Shown in pieces: positions 6,870 through 14,761 of a stretch of DNA of 19,423 bases (position 1 is its first letter; each line of letters begins with the position of its first letter). The position numbers were made by a program, and so were the translations under genes. The stretch covers positions 1 through 19,423 of the forward strand of contig CALAYR010000047.1 of assembly GCA_937894805.1 (NCBI GenBank). Reading direction: 5' to 3'. The notes under the pieces were generated by a model that saw only the letters and a list, made by a program, of their open reading frames with translations, searched no databases and had not been told where the DNA came from. The stretch is from an uncultured Acidimicrobiaceae bacterium. Its GTDB lineage: Bacteria > Actinomycetota > Acidimicrobiia > Acidimicrobiales > RAAP-2.

Positions 6870-9557
6870 TTGGCTGCAAAGAAAATTCGAGTACACGAGC
6901 TAGCCAAGGAGCTCGGTCTCACGAACAAGGAGCTCCAGGATCTCGCCTCCCGCATGGGAGTCGACGCCAAGAGCGCCTCGTCGTCAATTGAAGATGCACA
7001 GGCCGACCGTATGCGTCGTCGTGCCGATGACGAAGGTATTCGTCGTGATGAGCAGCCAGAAGACCCCAAGGCCAAGAAGGCCCCTGTCGCTAAGACGGCC
7101 CCGGCTAAGACCACTGCCGAAGTCGTAGAGACACCGGCCGCTCCGGTCGCCGAGCAGCCCGCTGTCGAGGCACCGACTCAAGAGCACACCCCTGCCGCTC
7201 CTGAAGCTCCCGTCGAGGTTCCGACCGAGGATGTTCCTCAGGTCATTCGTACACGGACCGCCGCTCCGAAGCCAGTCGCCAAGACTGTCTCTCCGGAAGG
7301 GCCGACGACCGTCGCGCCAACTCGCCGTCCAACTCCCGGCCAGGCACCAACTTCTGCAACGGGACGTCCAATCCCACCACCACCCGGTGGCGGCCGTCCT
7401 CCGATGTCCTCAACGGGTCGTCCAATTCCACCACCCCCCGGTACGCGTCCAGGGGCACGTCCCGCTGGTCCTGGGGGTCGTCCTGGATTCGCGCCACGAC
7501 CCGGTGGCGCTCGCCCCGGTGCCAGCGTCGGCGGCCGTCCCGTCGGTGGCGGAGCCCGACCCGGTGGTCCCGGTGGTCCCGGTGGTGCTGGCGGTGGTTT
7601 TGGCGGTGCCCGTCCTGGTGCTCCTGCCGGCGGCCCTGGTCGCGGCGGCCCTGGTGGCCGCGGTCCCGGCGGACCTCGTGGTTCTCAGCGCAAGTCCAAG
7701 GCTCGTCGCAGCTCCAAGGTCGAGGATTTCGAGCCCACCCAAATCACTTCGTACATCCCCAGCACCGCTCCGGTGCCAACTGGCGAGATCATCGTCGAGC
7801 GCCGATCAACGGCCAAGGACCTCGGTCCCAAGGTCAACCGAACGGCTACCGACATCATTCGCTTCCTCTTCTTGCAGGGGGAAATGGTCACCGCTTCGCA
7901 GGGTCTGACCGACGACATGATCGAGTTGTACGCCGCTGAAATTGGCGCCGAAGTACGACTCGTTGATCCAGGCGAAGAACAAGAAGCGGCATTGCTCGCC
8001 AAGTTCTTCGACGATGACGAAGATGACGAAAAGTACGACGCAGTGCTGCGCTCGCCCGTTGTCACGGTCATGGGTCACGTCGACCACGGCAAGACTTCGC
8101 TGTTGGACCGGATTCGTAACACCAATGTGATTGCTGGTGAGGCCGGTGGAATCACACAACACATCGGTGCTTACCAGGTCGACTGGAAGGGTAAGTCCAT
8201 TGCCTTCCTCGACACCCCGGGACACGAAGCATTCACCTCAATGCGCGCACGTGGCGCCAAGGTCACTGACATCGTCATCTTGGTAGTCGCTGCAGACGAC
8301 GGCGTTATGCCTCAGACAATTGAAGCGATCAATCACGCCAAGGCCGCTGAAGTGCCAATCATCGTTGCGGTCAACAAGATTGACCGTCCTGACGCCAACC
8401 CCGATCGTGTCCTGCAGCAGATCGCCGAACACGGTTTGGTACCCGAAAAGTGGGGTGGTGACACGATCTGTGTCGAAGTCTCCGCGTTGCAGGGACTGGG
8501 CATCGACGATCTGCTCGAGCAGGTGCTGCTGGTTGCTGAAGTCGGTGAACTTACAGCTCGAACTGAGGGCCCCGCCGTCGGTGCGGTCCTCGAAGCCAAC
8601 CTCGAAGTTGGACGTGGACCAGTGGCCACCGTCATGGTTCAAAAGGGTCAGTTGAAGTTGGGCGACGCCATTGTGGCCGGTGCCGCATGGGGCAAGGTCA
8701 AGGCCATGATCGACGACAAGGGTCGCCAGATCAAGGTTGCCGGACCATCAACTCCTGTTCAGGTCCTTGGTTTCTCGGAACCACCGCACGCCGGTGACGA
8801 GATGCGCGTTGCGCAAGACCAGGCACACGCCCGCACCTTGGGTGAGGCCCGCGCTCAGCGCATCCGAATCACGGGACACATCCCACTTGCCAGTACTGGT
8901 GCTCGCCTGGAAGACCTCTTTGAGGCCATCCAGCGCGGCGAAACGGCCACCTTGAATGTGGTTCTGAAGTCTGACGTGCAGGGTTCCTTGGAGGCCTGCA
9001 CCGAATCGCTCCGCAAGTTGGAGCGCGAAGACGTCAAGCTCGTCATTGTGCACCGTGGTGTCGGTGGAATTACCGAAAACGATGTCCAGCTGGCCAGCGC
9101 CTCAAGTGCCACCATCATCGGCTTCAACGTTCGTCCGGACCGCCGTAGCCGTGAGATGGCTGAGCGCGAAGGCGTCCAGATCCGCACCTACGAAATCATC
9201 TACAAGCTCATCGAAGAGATCCAAGCAGCCATGCTCGGTCTCTTGGCTCCTGAATTCGAAGAGGTTGTCACCGGTGAGGCCGAAGTGCGTGAAATCTTCC
9301 GCGTCCCCAAGCTCGGCGCCATCGCCGGTTGCTACGTGCGCGAAGGTGTCATCACGCGAGGCAGCAAGGTTCGATTCCTCCGTGAAGGTGCCATTATCTG
9401 GAAGGGTTCGATTACTTCATTGCGTCGCTTCAAGGATGACGCTCGTGAAGTGCAGTCGGGCTTCGAGTGTGGTATCGGTCTTTCCGACTACCAAGACTTG
9501 AAGGATGGCGACATTATCGAAACCTTCGAGGAGCGCGAGATTCCTCGGACGGCGTAA
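6870..9557 (+). CDS. infB: Translation initiation factor IF-2
   Basis: GTPase that brings initiator tRNA to the 30S subunit and promotes subunit joining. The 895-residue protein begins with the IF2 N-terminal domain (KKIRVHELAKELGLTNKEL). A long disordered linker follows: Ala/Pro/Glu-rich to about 150, then Gly/Pro/Arg-rich at 153-272. The second small domain is near 310-345, and the G domain starts near 395 with GHVDHGKT (402-409), DTPGH (448-452) and NKID (502-505). The barrel and initiator-tRNA-binding domains extend to the C-terminus. The start is TTG 6870, preceded by GAGGAAG (6859-6865); it gives the canonical MAAKKIRV N-terminus. The large linker is normal for Actinobacteria. No second in-frame ribosome-binding site for a short IF2 form stood out. 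Confidence 0.97.
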   Translation: MAAKKIRVHELAKELGLTNKELQDLASRMGVDAKSASSSIEDAQADRMRRRADDEGIRRDEQPEDPKAKKAPVAKTAPAKTTAEVVETPAAPVAEQPAVEAPTQEHTPAAPEAPVEVPTEDVPQVIRTRTAAPKPVAKTVSPEGPTTVAPTRRPTPGQAPTSATGRPIPPPPGGGRPPMSSTGRPIPPPPGTRPGARPAGPGGRPGFAPRPGGARPGASVGGRPVGGGARPGGPGGPGGAGGGFGGARPGAPAGGPGRGGPGGRGPGGPRGSQRKSKARRSSKVEDFEPTQITSYIPSTAPVPTGEIIVERRSTAKDLGPKVNRTATDIIRFLFLQGEMVTASQGLTDDMIELYAAEIGAEVRLVDPGEEQEAALLAKFFDDDEDDEKYDAVLRSPVVTVMGHVDHGKTSLLDRIRNTNVIAGEAGGITQHIGAYQVDWKGKSIAFLDTPGHEAFTSMRARGAKVTDIVILVVAADDGVMPQTIEAINHAKAAEVPIIVAVNKIDRPDANPDRVLQQIAEHGLVPEKWGGDTICVEVSALQGLGIDDLLEQVLLVAEVGELTARTEGPAVGAVLEANLEVGRGPVATVMVQKGQLKLGDAIVAGAAWGKVKAMIDDKGRQIKVAGPSTPVQVLGFSEPPHAGDEMRVAQDQAHARTLGEARAQRIRITGHIPLASTGARLEDLFEAIQRGETATLNVVLKSDVQGSLEACTESLRKLEREDVKLVIVHRGVGGITENDVQLASASSATIIGFNVRPDRRSREMAEREGVQIRTYEIIYKLIEEIQAAMLGLLAPEFEEVVTGEAEVREIFRVPKLGAIAGCYVREGVITRGSKVRFLREGAIIWKGSITSLRRFKDDAREVQSGFECGIGLSDYQDLKDGDIIETFEEREIPRTA
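7327..7686 (+). repeat. Low-complexity Gly/Pro/Arg coding repeats in the IF-2 linker
   Basis: This stretch encodes the disordered linker of IF-2. A 31-base unit at 7358-7388 recurs with three mismatches at 7412-7442, 54 bases (18 codons) later. Both copies encode TGRPIPPPPG (residues 164-173 and 182-191). Downstream come imperfect GGTCCCGGTGGT-like tracts encoding GGPGG-type sequence. The pattern suggests slippage or in-frame duplication within the linker. Confidence 0.8.
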
Positions 9558-9560
9558 GTC

Positions 9561-9929
9561 GTGGCAAACAAGCCTGCCGACAAGCACCCCTATCCACGGA
9601 GTGCTCGAGTAAATGAGATTCTGCGTGAGGTCATCTCGGACGTCGTCGTACGTCTCGAGGACCTCGACGATCGCTTAGGCCTCTTAACGGTTACGGGAGT
9701 AGAAACGACACCTGATTTACGCCACGCCACGGTCTACTTCGACTCATTGACCCCCGAGGCAAAAGCCGCTCTAGAAGACCGCCGAGTTCAGATCCAAGGT
9801 CAAGTGAACGCACAGACCAAGATGAAGCGCACGCCAAAACTGGACTTTCGAATCGATCCTGCTGTGCGCTCAGGAGAATCAGTCGAAGAGATTATTCGTC
9901 GACTGCACGCAGAGGATGAGCAGAACTAG
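9561..9929 (+). CDS. rbfA: 30S ribosome-binding factor RbfA
   Basis: A late 30S maturation and cold-adaptation factor that binds near 16S rRNA helix 1. The 122 residues show the KH-like fold markers: RVNEILREVISDVV (about 17-30), LTVTGVETTPDLRHATVYF, and the C-terminal KRTPKLDFRIDPAVRSGESVEEIIRRL. The start is GTG 9561, three bases after the infB stop. There is no clear ribosome-binding site at normal distance, so coupling to infB is likely. Its last 14 bases overlap truB. Confidence 0.94.
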   Translation: MANKPADKHPYPRSARVNEILREVISDVVVRLEDLDDRLGLLTVTGVETTPDLRHATVYFDSLTPEAKAALEDRRVQIQGQVNAQTKMKRTPKLDFRIDPAVRSGESVEEIIRRLHAEDEQN

Positions 9930-10818
9930 CGGCGTCGTCCTCGTCGATAAGCCGGCGGGGTGGACGAGTCACGATGTAGTCGCCAAAATGCGTGGCATTC
10001 TTCGGCAGCGCCGTATCGGACACGCCGGCACACTCGACCCCATGGCGACTGGTCTTTTGGTGATCGCCGTCGGACCCGCCACGCGGCTTTTGCGCTTCGC
10101 CACCGAGACTGAAAAAACGTACACCGGAACAGTGAAGTTGGGCGAGGCTACCGATTCCCTGGATGCCGACGGAGTGGTCGTGGCAACCGCATCGGTTCCG
10201 ACGCTTAGTCCCTCGGAGGCGCAAGGCATCGCGACGAGTTTTCTTGGCGCGCAGCAACAGATCCCACCGATGGTCTCGGCCATAAAGGTCGACGGGAAGA
10301 AGCTCTACGAACTGGCCCGCGAAGGAAAAGAGATTGAGCGACAACCTCGCGACATAGTGGTCTCGAGATTCGAGATTCGTGAATCGGCGAACCCCGGCTC
10401 TTTCGAGTTCGAGGTGACAGTGACGCCTGGCACATACGTTCGTGTGCTGCTGGCCGATTGGGCCGTTCGGGCAGGGACCGTGGGTCACCTCACAGCACTG
10501 CGTCGAACGAAGAGTGGTGCCTCTCAGGTAGACGCTGCTTACTCAATCGATTCGCTGCAAGAGGCTGTCGCCAAAGGCGAGTCCGTTTTGGCGGCACCAC
10601 TGGAGATGACTAAGCAGTTTCCCGTCGTTTTCGTCGACGACGCCACGGTCGTAGCCATTCGTCAGGGTAAGACAGTGGCCCTTGACGCCCCATCGGCGAG
10701 TGAGTATCTCAACGCTGTTGATAGTGCCGGGGAGCTTGTAGCGATAGTGCGCCCTAAGGGTGACCGGTGGCAGCCCGAGGTGGTCTTAGCGATCGAGTCG
10801 ACCGTGAAGGACTCGTAA
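9916..10818 (+). CDS. truB: tRNA pseudouridine(55) synthase TruB
   Basis: Converts uridine 55 of the tRNA T-loop to pseudouridine. The 300-residue protein starts with SGVVLVDKPAGWTSHDVV and carries the catalytic Asp41 in GHAGTLDPMATGLL (36-48). KTYTGTVKLGEATDSLDADG and the motif GTYVRVLLADWAVRAGTVGHL follow. A C-terminal PUA-like domain lies at about 230-300. The ATG lies inside the end of rbfA (14-base overlap), so the two are translationally coupled. The neighbourhood rbfA-truB-ribF is standard. Confidence 0.96.
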   Translation: MSRTSGVVLVDKPAGWTSHDVVAKMRGILRQRRIGHAGTLDPMATGLLVIAVGPATRLLRFATETEKTYTGTVKLGEATDSLDADGVVVATASVPTLSPSEAQGIATSFLGAQQQIPPMVSAIKVDGKKLYELAREGKEIERQPRDIVVSRFEIRESANPGSFEFEVTVTPGTYVRVLLADWAVRAGTVGHLTALRRTKSGASQVDAAYSIDSLQEAVAKGESVLAAPLEMTKQFPVVFVDDATVVAIRQGKTVALDAPSASEYLNAVDSAGELVAIVRPKGDRWQPEVVLAIESTVKDS

Positions 10819-10827
10819 GGTTTTTGT

Positions 10828-11769
10828 ATGCGGGTACACAGCGCGGACGAGATGCGTTCAACACAACGTGGTTCCGTCGTGGCTATCGGCGTCTTTGATG
10901 GTGTGCACCGTGGCCATCAAGCCGTGTTGCGCCACGTGGTCAAGCTGGCCCACGAACGTGACCTTGACGCAATTGTCGTGACCTTTGACCCCACGCCCGC
11001 TGAAGTGCTCGCACCGGAACGTGCCCCCAAGATGTTGGCGACCCTAGATGATCGCATTCGTGAGTTTGAAGCCCTGGGAATCGACGAAGTACGTATTGTG
11101 CATTTCTCCGAGGAAGCTTCCCGAGAAGAGGCCGAGGCATTTGTCGACCGCGTCGTGGTGGCGGGGTGTGATGGTCGCATCGTTGTAGTTGGCGAGGATT
11201 TCCACTTTGGCCAGAATCGAAAAGGCAACGTTGAGCGACTCCGCGGGTGGGGTGAGGCTCGTGGCTTCACGGTAAGTCCAGTGGTGTTGGTGGGCGACGA
11301 GTCTCAATTCAGCTCCACTCGTGTCCGAGCGTACGTCGCTGGCGGTGAGGTGGCTGAGGCTCGCAATGTCCTGGGTCGCCCCTTTGGGTACCGCGACGTA
11401 GAGGTGGTCCATGGTGACGCACGTGGCGGAGCAGAGCTCGGGTATCCGACGGCCAATATTGACCCCTCGACTCGACTCATCCGCCCGGCTCTCGGTATCT
11501 ATGCCGGTTTTGCCGATCTGGCTGACGGATCTCGCTACGCCGCCGCAATTTCCGTCGGCAAGCGACCGCAGTTCTACGAGGATGGATCGCTGCTGATTGA
11601 GGCCTTTCTCTGTGGCTTTTCCGGTGACCTCTACGGACAGTCTCTATCGCTCTCGTTCTTAGATTTCCTTCGAGGCGAGCTCAAGTTTGAGACGGTCGAG
11701 GACCTCGTGGACCAGATGCACCGCGATGTAAAGAAAACTGAAGAGGTCTTCGCTTCGTATCATGAGTAA
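10828..11769 (+). CDS. ribF: Bifunctional riboflavin kinase/FAD synthetase
   Basis: Phosphorylates riboflavin to FMN and adenylylates FMN to FAD. The N-terminal nucleotidyltransferase domain has GVFDGVHRGH (21-30), GEDFHFGQNRKGN (122-134) and SSTRVR (162-167). The C-terminal kinase domain has GYPTAN (205-210) with the ATP/Mg Thr-Asn, LGIYAG, and the EAFLCGFSGDLYG segment. At 313 residues it is full length. An AAGG (10817-10820) seven bases before the ATG serves as ribosome-binding site. In most bacteria rpsO follows ribF; here icd follows after only 27 bases, and rpsO is about 7.4 kb away. Confidence 0.97.
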   Translation: MRVHSADEMRSTQRGSVVAIGVFDGVHRGHQAVLRHVVKLAHERDLDAIVVTFDPTPAEVLAPERAPKMLATLDDRIREFEALGIDEVRIVHFSEEASREEAEAFVDRVVVAGCDGRIVVVGEDFHFGQNRKGNVERLRGWGEARGFTVSPVVLVGDESQFSSTRVRAYVAGGEVAEARNVLGRPFGYRDVEVVHGDARGGAELGYPTANIDPSTRLIRPALGIYAGFADLADGSRYAAAISVGKRPQFYEDGSLLIEAFLCGFSGDLYGQSLSLSFLDFLRGELKFETVEDLVDQMHRDVKKTEEVFASYHE

Positions 11770-11796
11770 GGGGAGACCACAACCAAAGGAATACGT

Positions 11797-14013
11797 ATGA
11801 GCGAATCAACCATCATCTACACCCACACGGACGAAGCCCCCGCTCTCGCCACGTACTCTCTACTCCCTATCGTCTCAGCCTTTGCGGCGCAGGCCGGTGT
11901 CACCGTGACCACGAGCGACATCTCTCTGGCCGGTCGATTAATTGCCAATTTTCCCGAATTTCTCACTCCAGATCAGCGGATCACTGACGACCTGGCCACA
12001 CTGGGTAAAGAGGTGCTGCTGCCTGAGGCCAACATCATCAAGCTGCCGAATATCTCTGCCTCAATTCCTCAAATCAAGTCCGTCATTGCCGAGCTGCAGT
12101 CCCAAGGCTTCGCTCTGCCGAACTATCCCGACAGCCCCGAGACTGACGAGGAGCGAGACATTCAAACTCGCTACAAGAAGGTGTCCGGTTCGGCCGTCAA
12201 CCCCGTGTTGCGTGAAGGAAACTCCGATCGCCGAGCGCCTCTGTCGGTGAAGAAGTACGCGCAAAAGCACCCCCATTCAATGGGGAAATGGTCGGCGGAC
12301 TCTAAGACCAATGTGGCCCACATGACCCACGGGGACTTCTTCTCCAATGAGGTTTCCACGGTGATGGACTCCGACGATTTGTTGACAATCAATTTGGTCA
12401 ATGGCGACGGGTCGAGCACTCCGCTTCGTGCACCCCTCGCCGTGTTGGCGGGTGAGATTATTGACGCCACCAAGATGGAAGCATCGGCCCTTGACGCATT
12501 CCTACAGGAGCAGATTGCCCGCGCTAAGGCGGAGGGCGTGTTGTTCTCGATTCACTTGAAGGCCACCATGATGAAGGTTTCAGACCCCATCATGTTTGGC
12601 CATGTGGTTCGAGCGTTCTTTCCGAAAACCTTCTCTCAGTTCGGCGGCGAAATGGCTAATGCCGGCCTCAATCCGAACAACGGATTGGCCGGCATTTACG
12701 CCGGACTGGACGGGCTGGCTAATGGCGATGCCATTAAGGCTTCCTTCGCCAGCGAGCTGGCTGACGGTCCCGCACTCGCGATGGTCGACTCCGATAAGGG
12801 CATAACAAACTTGCACGCCCCCAACGACGTGATTGTGGACGCCTCGATGCCGGCGATGATCCGCTCCTCGGGTCACATGTGGAACGCGGCCGGGCAAGAG
12901 GCCGACACCTTGGCCGTTCTGCCGGATGCCAGCTACGCCGGTATCTATCAAGTGGCCCTCAATGACTGTCGCCGATTCGGCGCATTTGATCCGGCCACCA
13001 TGGGTTCGGTACCGAACGTTGGGCTGATGGCGCAAGCGGCCGAAGAGTATGGCAGCCACGACAAGACCTTTGAAATCCCACACGACGGCACCGTTGTGGT
13101 GACCAACGGTGCGGGTGAGGTCATCTTTTCGATTCCCGTCGCCCAGCACGACATCTTCCGTATGTGCCAGACCAAGGACGTGCCGATTGCCGACTGGGTC
13201 AAGCTCGCGGTCAATCGTGCCCGACTCACGGGAGACCCCGCTATTTTCTGGCTTGACGAAGATCGTGCCCACGACGCCCAGGTGATTGCCAAAGTGCGTC
13301 GTTACTTGGCCGAACACGACACGACCAATCTTCAGATTGACATCATGGCGCCGGCCGACGCAATCGGCATCTCGCTGGATCGCATTCGTAAGGGTCTCAA
13401 CACCATTTCGGTAACGGGCAACGTTCTGCGGGACTATCTGACTGACCTCTTTCCCATCATGGAGCTTGGTACCAGTGCCAAGATGCTGTCGATTGTTCCT
13501 TTGATAAACGGCGGGGGACTCTTTGAAACTGGTGCCGGTGGTTCGGCCCCGAAGCACGTTCAGCAGTTTGAGCAAGAGAACTACCTGCGGTGGGACAGTC
13601 TTGGTGAATTTCTAGCTCTGGCTTCAAGTTTTGAATACTTGGCCCAACGGACCGGTAACGCCCGCGCCCAAGTGCTGGCAGACACGCTGGACCGAGCCAC
13701 TGGTCGCTTCCTAGACGCCGACCGATCACCGGGGCGCAAGCTGGGCACGATTGATAATCGTGGTTCCCACATCTATCTCGCTATCTACTGGGCCGACGAA
13801 CTGGCACAGCAGACCGCCGATGTTGAGCTGGCCGGCAAGTTCTCGGTAATTGCGGCGCAGCTCGCCGAGTCCGAAGAGAAGATTGTGCAGGAACTGATTG
13901 CGGTACAGGGGAGCCCCGTGGACCTCGGTGGCTACTTCCGTCCCAACGTCGAGAAGGCTGCTGCCGCGATGCGACCTTCGACCACGTTCAACCAGATTCT
14001 CGCCTCGCTCTAA
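11797..14013 (+). CDS. icd: Monomeric NADP-dependent isocitrate dehydrogenase
   Basis: Oxidatively decarboxylates isocitrate to 2-oxoglutarate in the TCA cycle, producing NADPH. At 738 residues it is the large monomeric type known from Azotobacter vinelandii and Corynebacterium glutamicum, unrelated in length to the roughly 400-residue dimeric enzyme. Family signatures include LREGNSDRRAP (138-148, substrate-binding Ser/Asn/Arg), KWSADSKTNVAHMTHGDFF, LKATMMKVSDPIMFGH, PNNGLAGIYAGLDGL, and the C-terminal DNRGSHIYLAIYWADEL. The ATG has AAAGGA at 11785-11790. The 27-base gap after ribF holds no terminator or convincing promoter, so co-transcription with the translation-factor operon is plausible. 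It converges with the TetR gene, nine bases away. Confidence 0.96.
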   Translation: MSESTIIYTHTDEAPALATYSLLPIVSAFAAQAGVTVTTSDISLAGRLIANFPEFLTPDQRITDDLATLGKEVLLPEANIIKLPNISASIPQIKSVIAELQSQGFALPNYPDSPETDEERDIQTRYKKVSGSAVNPVLREGNSDRRAPLSVKKYAQKHPHSMGKWSADSKTNVAHMTHGDFFSNEVSTVMDSDDLLTINLVNGDGSSTPLRAPLAVLAGEIIDATKMEASALDAFLQEQIARAKAEGVLFSIHLKATMMKVSDPIMFGHVVRAFFPKTFSQFGGEMANAGLNPNNGLAGIYAGLDGLANGDAIKASFASELADGPALAMVDSDKGITNLHAPNDVIVDASMPAMIRSSGHMWNAAGQEADTLAVLPDASYAGIYQVALNDCRRFGAFDPATMGSVPNVGLMAQAAEEYGSHDKTFEIPHDGTVVVTNGAGEVIFSIPVAQHDIFRMCQTKDVPIADWVKLAVNRARLTGDPAIFWLDEDRAHDAQVIAKVRRYLAEHDTTNLQIDIMAPADAIGISLDRIRKGLNTISVTGNVLRDYLTDLFPIMELGTSAKMLSIVPLINGGGLFETGAGGSAPKHVQQFEQENYLRWDSLGEFLALASSFEYLAQRTGNARAQVLADTLDRATGRFLDADRSPGRKLGTIDNRGSHIYLAIYWADELAQQTADVELAGKFSVIAAQLAESEEKIVQELIAVQGSPVDLGGYFRPNVEKAAAAMRPSTTFNQILASL

Positions 14014-14022
14014 GCGTTGCCG

Positions 14023-14640
14023 TTAGAGCGTTATTGCTCGCATAACCAGATCAGTTACCACGTCGATGTGGCCGTTCACGTCCAGCTCACCGTCGAAGGG
14101 ATCGAACTCAGTTGAAAAACCCTTCAGCGTGAATGGCGCTTCGGCCCCGTGGGCGACCAAGAAGAACAGGCTGCGGGTGGGTATTGGATAAATGAGATTG
14201 TCACTGCGAAGTCGATCAAGTAGTTCAATTAATGGAGTGATCTGAGGGACGATTGCCGTTTCAAAGATGTAGTCAAGGCGATCGGAGCGATCGACACCTT
14301 CGCGATTCATGAGCTGGCCCAGCGAAGGGAATAACGCGGCCGCCGTTAGAAAGCTATGGATAAGTGCCCGCAACTCTTCGAGGTCGTCGAGACTCTCGGG
14401 CCAGGTGGCTCGCGCCGTACCGATGGCCGCGAAGAAGCGATTGAATTCGGCAGCCACCGCTTCGCGGAAGAGATTGTTCTTGGTGCCGTAACGCTGACCG
14501 ACGGCGCTGTGGCTGAGCCCGAGTTCCGTGCTGAGTGTTCGCAGCGAGATTCCCTCGTAGCCCAGTTCGGCGAACCCCTTGAGGGCGGCGTTGAGGATTT
14601 CATGATCCTGAACGATTTTGGGTCGTCCGCGCTCTCTCAT
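14023..14640 (-). CDS. TetR/AcrR family transcriptional regulator of the aromatic module
   Basis: A DNA-binding repressor-type protein, 205 residues from the chosen start. The N-terminal helix-turn-helix spans about residues 16-56 (ILNAALKGFAELGYEGISLRTLSTELGLSHSAVGQRYGTK in consecutive segments, then NNLFREAV). The C-terminal ligand/dimerisation half is not of a subfamily I recognise. The start is the ATG at 14640, eight bases after AAAGGAG (14649-14655 on the plus strand). An in-frame GTG at 14649 overlaps that ribosome-binding site and is unlikely. The gene is divergent from the dioxygenase operon, the usual layout for a local TetR repressor, so control of that operon in response to an aromatic ligand is inferred. 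Confidence 0.88.
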   Translation of the reverse strand: MRERGRPKIVQDHEILNAALKGFAELGYEGISLRTLSTELGLSHSAVGQRYGTKNNLFREAVAAEFNRFFAAIGTARATWPESLDDLEELRALIHSFLTAAALFPSLGQLMNREGVDRSDRLDYIFETAIVPQITPLIELLDRLRSDNLIYPIPTRSLFFLVAHGAEAPFTLKGFSTEFDPFDGELDVNGHIDVVTDLVMRAITL

Positions 14641-14648
14641 GCGCCACA

Positions 14649-14655
14649 CTCCTTT
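14649..14655 (-). promoter_or_regulatory. Ribosome-binding site that fixes the TetR start
   Basis: AAAGGAG on the minus strand lies eight bases upstream of ATG 14640. The longer reading frame would begin at a GTG that shares the last G of this site, which argues for the ATG as the true start. Confidence 0.7.
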
Positions 14656-14704
14656 GGTATTGGCTCCCGCGTGGTTCCCTCAGGAAGACGCCGCATCTGA
14701 TAGA

Positions 14705-14740
14705 AACTAATAATAGTTAGTCATTTGCCTAAGTAATGAC
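14705..14740. promoter_or_regulatory. Divergent promoter/operator region with inverted repeats
   Basis: The 121 bases between the TetR start and the dioxygenase start contain an AT-rich core unlike the GC-rich surroundings. A perfect 6-bp inverted repeat GTCATT-N9-AATGAC spans 14720-14740. Next to it are overlapping 5-bp repeats AACTA-N4-TAGTT (14705-14718) and ACTAA-N6-TTAGT (14706-14721). TATTAT on the minus strand in the same core could be the TetR -10. Dimeric TetR proteins bind palindromes of this size in the intergenic region, so these are operator candidates; the exact site is not certain. Confidence 0.5.
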
Positions 14741-14749
14741 ATGACGAAG

Positions 14750-14755
14750 AAGGAG
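14750..14755 (+). promoter_or_regulatory. Ribosome-binding site that fixes the dioxygenase start
   Basis: AAGGAG six bases before ATG 14762 is the strongest site in the cluster. The longer frame from ATG 14741 would place this motif inside the coding sequence, so 14762 is preferred. Confidence 0.75.
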
Positions 14756-14761
14756 ATTGCC

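Noticed and set aside
5979..6896. 305-codon minus-strand frame opposite nusA, ylxR and the infB start
   Set aside because: It crosses three real genes on the other strand and has no recognisable domain.
7231..7908. 225-codon plus-strand frame inside infB
   Set aside because: A shifted reading of the GC-rich, repetitive linker; the infB frame stays open and is conserved on both sides.
12580..13575. 331-codon open frame on the minus strand opposite icd
   Set aside because: It lies wholly antisense to a full-length, strongly conserved icd and resembles no known family. It is a codon-bias shadow.
14014..14040. Possible bidirectional terminator between icd and the TetR gene
   Set aside because: Only a 4-bp GAGC/GCTC stem with a 6-base loop and no T-run; too weak to call.
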